Assembly (NCBI GenBank): GCA_027596945.1
Contig: JADGJH010000743.1
Location: forward strand, 1 to 14,819
Origin: Physocladia obscura
Lineage: Eukaryota > Chytridiomycota > Chytridiomycetes > Chytridiales > Chytriomycetaceae
DNA length: 14,819 nucleotides
Reading direction: 5' to 3'
In this document: in pieces, positions 9,486 through 14,819 of the stretch
Numbering within the stretch: position 1 is the stretch's first letter
Layout: every line of letters starts with the position of its first letter
Notes under the pieces: generated by a model
The model's database searches: none
What the model saw: the letters and a program-made list of their open reading frames with translations, nothing else
What the model was told of the DNA's origin: nothing
Position numbers and translations under genes: made by a program

Positions 9486-9502
9486 ATATATATATATATA
9501 TA
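9486..9502. repeat. TA microsatellite
   Basis: A short uninterrupted TA run. Confidence 0.8.
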
Positions 9503-9509
9503 AACTGAA

Positions 9510-9926
9510 ATTGAATCAATTTTGCTGGTTCCTTCCTTTCTTTTGGCACAACCAAATATGGCTTCTTTGCAACAGTAGTGGCTTCTAGCTCTTCCAAAAA
9601 CCTTTTGAATTTCATATTTTAATCTTAGTTGGAGATTCAGCTTGAGGGGTTTGAACATAAAAGAAATGTGACTCCTTACGTCTCAAATCTTCATGCAATT
9701 ATCAGCACTCCCCCTGGAAAATGAATAGAAATTTAATTATAAACATAGTCTTTCTTTTTTTGCCATCTTCTGATTGCAAATCATCTACTGCTCTTTGTTT
9801 TACATGCAGGTTTTGCACCTGCCATTTCTGCATGTAAGTTTTCAACCACCCATCTTCAGTAGCAGCTTCATACATTTTCTCTTCATATTTGTAAAACCCT
9901 TTGAAAACAGTTGGTCTTAAAATCAC
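9510..9926 (-). pseudogene. Fragment of a pogo-like element with a CENP-B/Tc5-type DNA-binding segment
   Basis: The minus frame 9926-9702 contains FYKYEEKMYEAATEDGWLK, then TYMQKWQVQNLHVKQRA. The E-rich helix followed by a GWL and a basic helix resembles the second half of the CENP-B/HTH_Tnp_Tc5 DNA-binding domain of pogo/Tigger transposases (GWLxxFxxRHxI, then a GEA-like turn). Further on, frames 9658 and 9615 give TPQAESPTKIKI and FKRFLEELEATTVAKKPYLV, protein-like but unassigned, with a frameshift between them. No catalytic DDE block was found on this strand nearby, so this is at best an amino-terminal remnant. The family call is by motif shape only. Confidence 0.4.
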
Positions 9927-10439
9927 TTCTCCTCAACTGTATATAGTATGCTATCCAATCTCTAGAACAGAAATAAGTTTCATTTCACTCCTGCCCAGCA
10001 AAAACAAGCCAGCATCTGCAAATAAAAACAAAAAAAATACAATCCTTACCTGATATCAAAGTTTCAAAATTTCTAACATCTACAGCACCAGTAGTTTCAG
10101 TCTGTCCAAACAACTCTTGAACTTGAAATCTAAATGCAATTGATAAGAATTATTTCATGTTGGAGTGAATAAGAGCACTCATTGAGCAGATAAAACCACA
10201 TGCAGCCCTGTGTAGCTAATACTGCAAATGTTATCTAATTAAATTTGAGAAATCTAACTTCTGGTTTTCAATGCAATTGCTTCAACTTGAATGAACAAAG
10301 AAAGGGTACACTTTTTAAGAATTGAGATGTGTGTCACAAAATGCATGACTTCTTCAGTGGAAACAAGTGTTTTAGCTGACAGGCACCTGCAGATAAAACT
10401 GATGACATTTTCAAGTTTGTCAAAAGAAATTAAAACTGG
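9927..10439. other. Degenerate DNA
   Basis: No gene is supportable. A + strand frame from 10291 exists but has no recognisable motif. Confidence 0.3.
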
Positions 10440-10762
10440 TGGTAAAAAGTTGTCAAGAATATGTTGTACAGTTGATGTATCATAAAATTAAACTTGGTGT
10501 TATTGTCTATTTTGTTGAAAATGTCTTTTTTCTGGAAAAACTTACATATTGGGCATATAATCCATGTTACCAGTCTCACATGGAAAAGTCTTGCATCAAG
10601 CTATGCATATCAAAGAAACAAATATTATGAGATTCACATGAATTGAACTTGATAGACTGGACACTGCACAATATTGTTTTCTTGGACAAAGTTTCATTTA
10701 ATAATGGTAAAATGCTAAGGCACTGTGGATATGCATGGCTATGTATTTTCCAGACACTTTGA
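10440..10762 (+). pseudogene. Decayed Tc1/mariner-type (DDE_3) transposase, copy 2
   Basis: One + frame gives HGKVLHQAMHIKETNIMRFT near 10577-10640, matching the linker before the first catalytic block in Tc1/mariner proteins. The next frame gives HNIVFLDKVSFNNGKMLRHC and GYAWL (about 10668-10746). The Asp codon is 10685-10687; the Glu that normally follows is Lys. The arrangement (hydrophobic-LD, VSFN, MLRHxGYA) closely parallels the relic at 6409-6606, so both probably come from one family. It stops at a TGA (10760-10762). The later catalytic blocks are absent. Confidence 0.6.
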
Positions 10763-10814
10763 TCATCAGATAGGGCGTAAAATAGGTGTAAAAGCAATGA
10801 GATATAAATAAAGT

Positions 10815-10894
10815 CTTGATTATTAAATATTTTAAACTTGTCTTAATTATTAAACGTTTTAAATTTGACTAAATTATTAAATTTTTTAAACTTG
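10815..10894. repeat. Three 26-27-bp tandem repeats
   Basis: Three imperfect units of the type TNAATTATTAAANNTTTTAAANTTG lie head to tail at about 10815-10840, 10841-10867 and 10868-10894. They overlap the stop codon of the SANT-like frame. Confidence 0.85.
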
Positions 10895-11770
10895 CTTTTT
10901 TTTAACCTCTCTTTCTTCATCATCCCCATCATCTGAATCCCTGGAATGATCTGGGTCAGAGCTTTCAATTTGATCATCTGAACCACATTCATTAATAATC
11001 CTTCCGATTTCCTGATTTTCATTTTTGTTTTCATTTGCATTCTGAACATTGATTAATGGTGAGAGTTGATTTAAGTTATATTAGTCAAGTAGCATCCTTC
11101 ACACTCTGGAGATAAATATAATGGATAGGATAAACAAAAACAGGTAATTGTGGTTAATAAATACACACACAATGTTTTCTTGTTTTTCCAATTAAGATAC
11201 TGAGTCCTTGTTCTGGTACCACCAGCAACAAGAACCCTTCTCTTTACACTTAGACTGCACTCTATCAATTTCATCACCCATTGCCCTGGTTGCCTGACCA
11301 TGGCCTGTCACTTGGGTCAAACTTCTCTTTGCAAGCTTGTATTCACTGATCCAATCATCAGGCTGTCCACTCCATTTCTGGTGATGCCAATGCCTCCTAG
11401 TCCTAGGGAGTATGCCATCCAGGGGATGGTGCACTAAAAAAGATATCCACTAACTTATTCCACAGCATTGCTAGACCTGTCCTGAGTGTCATGGAAGGCA
11501 GGGGGTGGAAGGGATGTAAAGAGAAGCTTACTGAAGGCACTTGTTTTTGCTTTTCAAATAAATATTTAAAGCCCGCTTTGGTGTTGGTGTTCTATTTACC
11601 GGGATATAAAGATTGTGAGATTCTGAGCCCAGAATAGTGACAGAAAAAGAATCTTTGAAATCATAGTCAAAAGGATCATCTTCAAAATCATCTTCAAGGA
11701 TATTGATTTGGGAACTATCATGAAAGCCATCATTGACCAAAGAAGAGAGTTCCACTTCTTATATTCATTA
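10886..11770 (-). pseudogene. Spliced frame with Myb/SANT-like segment and acidic tail, probably a mobile-element or truncated gene remnant
   Basis: Three minus-strand blocks join in phase. Block 1 (about 11757-11540) encodes an acidic piece (NILEDDFEDDPFDYDF) and ends at a GTAAGC donor. An acceptor near 11405 (CCTAG) would continue it into block 2 (about 11404-11201): QPDDWISEYKLAKRSL, TGHGQATRAMGDEIDRV. Block 2 ends at a GTATCT donor at 11200. The acceptor TTCAG at 11042 opens block 3 (11041-10886), a highly acidic Ser/Asp/Glu tail with a TAA at 10888-10886. Block 2 resembles Myb/SANT-like DNA-binding domains common in plant and fungal element-derived genes (Y-x2-K, TGxG turn, then a helix and a Cys). 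A branch-like CTAAT and an AAG acceptor near 11758 suggest a further upstream exon. That exon would lie at or beyond the copia fragment starting at 11805, so the gene may be truncated by it. The family call is inference. Confidence 0.4.
11042..11200 (-). other. Predicted intron (159 nt) in the SANT-like frame
   Basis: The donor is GTATCT and the acceptor TTCAG, and the phase is conserved. Removal avoids a TAA two codons into the intron and links the SANT-like block to the acidic tail. Confidence 0.45.
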
Positions 11771-11804
11771 ACATTAGTGACCAGCTGGATATCTAGATTT
11801 GAAT

Positions 11805-12307
11805 TCAGGTCATGACCTTGTCCAACTCGATTGATATGTACTCAGCTTCTGTGAATGAAAGGGCGAGGGTTGTCAATTTTGTGGACTTCCAGCTGATTGC
11901 TGTGTCTGCGAGCGGGACAATGTAGCCAAGCTGAGAGCGGCTGGTAATGAGGTAAACATGATGTGCAGCGTCAGCGTGGAGCCAGAAGCATTGTAGAAGA
12001 TCCTGTGGTTTGGGGTGGTGGACAGGTCTGCTTGCTGGTTGGTATAGTGTAGTCCCAGGAGGTTTTTGTGGAAGGGAGTGATTCCTGGGAATGTTATTTC
12101 ATCAATTGTGCAGTCGTGAAGGGAACAGACAAGAAGTTTGCCACTGGTTTGGTTTACGAGTTTGACCAAGGATGGAGACTGGCATCCAACGTAGGTGGAA
12201 CTTTGTGCGCGGGGTTCAAGCTTGAATTTTATGTCTGTGGGATGAAGGCAATACCAGACAAGGCAACTGAATGCTTGTATATGGTTTACTTGGGGTGAAA
12301 TTTTATA
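11805..12307 (-). pseudogene. Ty1/copia fragment: integrase end joined to RNase H, reverse transcriptase missing
   Basis: The minus frame from 12307 encodes YKISPQVNHIQAFSCLVWYC, then KLEPRAQSSTYVGC and IDEITFPG. This is the typical segment after the copia integrase core (P-x-V-x-HL, KL-x-PRA, F/YVG, FDE). Two frames over (a shift of -1), from about 12017, it reads WLHADAA, TSRSQLGYIVPLADTAISWKS and LSFTEAEYIS, matching the copia RNase H domain (DADWAG, STSGY, ISWxSKxQ, STxEAEY), and ends at TGA 11807-11805. The whole reverse transcriptase, normally several hundred residues between them, is absent, so an internal deletion of the element occurred between about 12060 and 12017. The frame 12328-11873 reads through the junction in the wrong frame. 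No long terminal repeats were recognised. This stretch is visibly richer in G+C than its flanks, suggesting a younger insertion. Confidence 0.8.
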
Positions 12308-13361
12308 AACTACTTTAGTTATGAGCAAATAAATTTTGAAAAATTTGATGATGTGGCTATATGTTCAACATGCAAGCCTATGTTTTCATCATATAAAAAA
12401 TTTTAATAATATAGAAAAAAAGGTTCATAAAAAGACATTATTCTGAATGGAAAACAAGTAAAAATTCAAAGCTTGACATAGGCATGAAAAAAAAATGGAA
12501 AAAAAAGCCAGAATCGGAGTTGCAGAGTGTCAATCAGTGAGCTTAAGAGCAAAAATCAGAGCACCAAGGCAAAAATTGAAGTTGCAGGTGGTTGATCAGA
12601 GTAACACAATAATGAGAAGGGTTGCACAAAGAGCACAAACAGTGCAAAAACAAACACCAATGTGATGGGAACTAATCAACACAGTGTAATTACCGTAGTT
12701 CCAACAACAGGGGAGTTTTTGGGGTATTATTGGTGAGCATGTTGCTTCTTCCCTATTATTTGACTAATATCTTGGCACACACAAAATACCTCTAGATGGC
12801 TTTTATCCTCTTTTTTGATTATATTTGTGGAAATACTCATATTCTTACTATTTGCACTTTCTTTCATTTTTTTGATGAAATAAACTGGTTTTTTATAAAA
12901 TATATATGTATTTGAGAAAAATGCCCTTTTTTATACATTAAAAAACTCAATTTTTATCCTGTTGCTTACAATTTTTAGTGCATTTTTGATGTTGAAAAGT
13001 TAACAATTGGCACTTTTTTTGGCAGACAATCTGACATTTGAGTTTCTGAATATGTTTATAATTGCTTTGGCAGTCAGTATCTTGAGTTATTTGTGTTTTG
13101 GCAGATGCATTATTATAATGATTTTTTTTTTGGTATTAAAAGGATATATTCCTGTGTGCTCAAAGGATAATGATACAATTGTGGATGTGCAATATGACTA
13201 AGCATCTAGCACAATAGCTCCTCGCCAAATTTGCCAGGGGGAATCTCTTGCAAAGCTGCACTTTTGCTAATAAAGATAATAAATCCTGTTTTTCATGTTG
13301 CTAAAGACCAGCAATGAATCCAGGGGCTGTAGGAAGTTGTTAAGAAACACTGTGTAATAAA
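12308..13361. other. AT-rich DNA without a supportable gene
   Basis: About 1 kb of low-complexity AT-rich sequence with many A and T runs. A + strand frame at 13007-13201 reads as hydrophobic (FLNMFIIALAVSILSYLCF) and could pass for a membrane segment. It is short, isolated and without upstream context, so I do not call it. Confidence 0.4.
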
Positions 13362-13438
13362 CTTTGTGTGTTTCAGTAAGAACTGTCTTTATTTGAAATA
13401 ATAATCAACATACCTTTGTGTGTTTCAGTAAGAACTGT
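13362..13438. repeat. Exact 25-bp direct repeat, 52 bp apart
   Basis: CTTTGTGTGTTTCAGTAAGA plus ACTGT occurs at 13362-13386 and 13414-13438 with no mismatch. The 27-bp spacer is unrelated. Confidence 0.95.
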
Positions 13439-13459
13439 AAACAACACAAAGATAACTTT

Positions 13460-14542
13460 TCATTGCTTAAATACCCATTTTGACATAGAAATTTTTCTGA
13501 AACATTTTCTTTTGACAAATTGCCGACTAACTAATTTGTTTCCACTTTGAACTTTTTGCTGGTTCATCCCAATTCCAGAATCCTTCTCAGAAGTTTGTGT
13601 CATATTTTGGAGGCAATTAAAACCCTTCAATACCCAACTCAAAACAACAAAGTGAGAACATCCAATGTTTAGTGAATGCAAAGATTGGCACAAATCAATA
13701 CATGTACTATGCTAGAATGAAAATTTATCTAAAATAGTTTTTTAACTCTTCCAAAAACAGGTTTTCATTGAAACCTTTGTCAAGTAGCAAGTTTCACTGT
13801 TTTACAAAGAATGCTGGCATGATTTTTGTCATAATGTCCGGTAAGAGCAAGTTTCCATATTCCAGTGGTACAATGAAAAACATCCATCACCCTTTCACCA
13901 CTGGCTGTTCCATAAGGAATTAAACTTACAAATAGACTTATTTTTCCACAAAGTTCATTTGGACATTCAATGGCTGGAGTGACAATTGCTTTTGACTGTA
14001 AGTTGTCCTTTTGTAATTTGATACATATTCTTTAAGCTGTAACCACGCACAACAATCCACAGCTCAAACTTCAACCACCCATGCTTGGAACTCCCTCAAA
14101 GTAACTGGACAGGTACATGTTACAAATATAGTTTTGGAGCTTCTCACTAATGTCCTTCTTGTAACAGTGATGGAAACTCTTGCACCACGTCTACTTGGCG
14201 TCACCATAAATCTGTCTGTGGTATCTAGTTACCAAATCAATGAAATTTGGGTTAGCCATTGGGTGATGCTCTTGTGTGTAAGAATAAAATAAAAGTTTGT
14301 TCTTCAGTGTCTATGAATGTATGCTTGTACAATCTGGATGCTTTTCCATTTTTTTGTAAATTTCCTGTAGGCAGCAATAATGAGACTTGTATTTCATCTT
14401 CCACTTGATAATAGTTTGACCAAACATGTGCAATTTCTTTGAATTTGTCAAAATCATTCACTTTGGGTATAGGTGTGCAGGTATGTGAGCAATGCAGGCT
14501 GACAGCCAGATCAGGCCAGTGTTTGAACAAAAAAAAACTCAT
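13460..14542 (-). pseudogene. Frame-broken coding relic, unrecognised (probably a mobile element)
   Basis: The minus frame from 14542 to 14252 is protein-like: FKHWPDLAVSLHCSHTC, PKVNDFDKFKEIAHVW, SLLLPTGNLQKNGKAS, EEQTFILFLHTRASPNG. Near 14260 it passes into another frame (MANPNFIDLVTRYHRQIYGD), then after stops and shifts IECPNELCGKISLFVSLIPY, ASGERVMDVFIVPLEYGN and PDIMTKIMPAFFVK (about 13990-13790). A last piece at 13693-13460 ends GNKLVSRQFVKRKCFRK. Taken together these look like one protein of a few hundred residues broken by several mutations. It begins only ~37 bp downstream of the PEX6-like stop, so an insertion into that gene's 3' flank is likely. I recognise no family; Cys and His residues are scattered but form no clear zinc motif. 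Confidence 0.4.
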
Positions 14543-14578
14543 TTAAATTTGGTTTTTATTATATTATCATTATTACTA

Positions 14579-14784
14579 CTATTTAAACCGATCCTGAAGT
14601 TCAGCATAATGTTTCAAATCTTTTGGTGTCAAAGACGGCCTTAATTCACTCAACGCAAGCAGAAAATCATCTTGATTAACAACCACCGATCTCTCCTTCT
14701 CGTCAACAACCTGTTCAAGATAATCTGTCATTGACAGGATTCGGCGTTTGTTTTCGGTGTTTGGAATTGTTGATTTGTATATAT
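14579..14784 (-). CDS. PEX6: Last exon of an AAA+ ATPase, probably peroxisomal PEX6 (partial)
   Basis: After an acceptor CTCTAG (14790-14785) preceded by a pyrimidine tract, one frame runs to TAG at 14581-14579. It encodes about 67 residues, including MTDYLEQVVDEKE and FLLALSELRPSLTPKDLKHY followed by AELQDRFK. The pattern D-F-x3-L-x3-RPS-x4-DL-x2-Y-x3-Q-x-F is the carboxyl-terminal helix typical of type II AAA+ ATPases. The ending with YxxxQxxF, a few residues before the stop, matches PEX6 better than CDC48, RIX7 or PEX1. PEX6 works with PEX1 as a hexamer that pulls the ubiquitinated PEX5 receptor out of the peroxisome membrane. The catalytic Walker modules would be in exons beyond the right edge. 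The start phase (2 nt before the first full codon) must be matched by the missing donor. It could be another AAA+ member. Confidence 0.6.
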
Positions 14785-14798
14785 CTAGAGAAAAAATG

Positions 14799-14819
14799 TA
14801 TATATATATATATATATAT
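14799..14819. repeat. TA microsatellite in the PEX6-like intron, running off the window
   Basis: An uninterrupted TA run lies just upstream of the acceptor of the last exon, and the window ends inside it. Confidence 0.9.

Noticed and set aside
8884..9926. One continuous minus-strand transposase gene
   Set aside because: The pieces could not be joined in order into a recognisable catalytic domain, so they are listed separately.
12068..12298. Plus-strand open frame of 76 residues
   Set aside because: It is antisense to the copia integrase fragment, which has a clear family match on the minus strand.
13007..13201. Possible small membrane protein on the + strand
   Set aside because: Hydrophobic residues are expected from T-rich DNA; there is no supporting context or second feature.

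Overview
The window looks like an AT-rich, repeat-rich stretch of a eukaryotic nuclear genome, most likely fungal. The grounds are short spliceosomal introns (52 and 74 nt, one with a clear CTAAC branch site 7 nt before its TTAG acceptor), a large burden of decayed pogo, Tc1/mariner and Ty1/copia elements, and genes separated by degenerate DNA. I cannot name the species. A rust or other repeat-rich fungus would fit, but that is a guess.

Layout. 1-1748 is a degenerate tandem array of about five units of roughly 310-340 bp (one is enlarged by internal foreign sequence). 1749-3530 is a pogo/Tigger-like (DDE_1) transposase relic on the + strand, split by a 486-bp element with ~107-bp inverted arms (2234-2719). 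3810-5795 (minus) holds the only complete host-like gene: three exons encoding a predicted 619-residue Sel1/TPR-like helical-repeat protein. 6241-6790 (+) is a decayed Tc1/mariner transposase, followed by local tandem duplications (6961-7160). 7160-10290 is mostly degenerate DNA with coding-like fragments, including a probable CENP-B/Tc5-type DNA-binding piece of another pogo-like element (minus). 10440-10762 (+) is a second relic of the same Tc1/mariner type. 10886-11770 (minus) can be joined by two in-phase introns into a small reading frame with a Myb/SANT-like segment and an acidic tail. 11805-12307 (minus) is a Ty1/copia fragment in which the end of integrase is joined to RNase H with the reverse transcriptase missing. 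12308-13360 shows nothing supportable. 13460-14542 (minus) is an unrecognised, frame-broken coding relic. 14579-14784 (minus) is the last exon of an AAA+ ATPase, probably the peroxisomal PEX6, whose body lies beyond the right edge.

There is no operon-like logic. The two host genes are minus-strand and unrelated, and the DNA between them is a graveyard of mobile elements. I found no convincing new defence, biosynthetic or toxin system. The points most worth a second look are the alternating-type satellite array, the nested inverted-repeat element with 12-bp subrepeats, the integrase-RNase H deletion in copia, and the spliced SANT-like frame.
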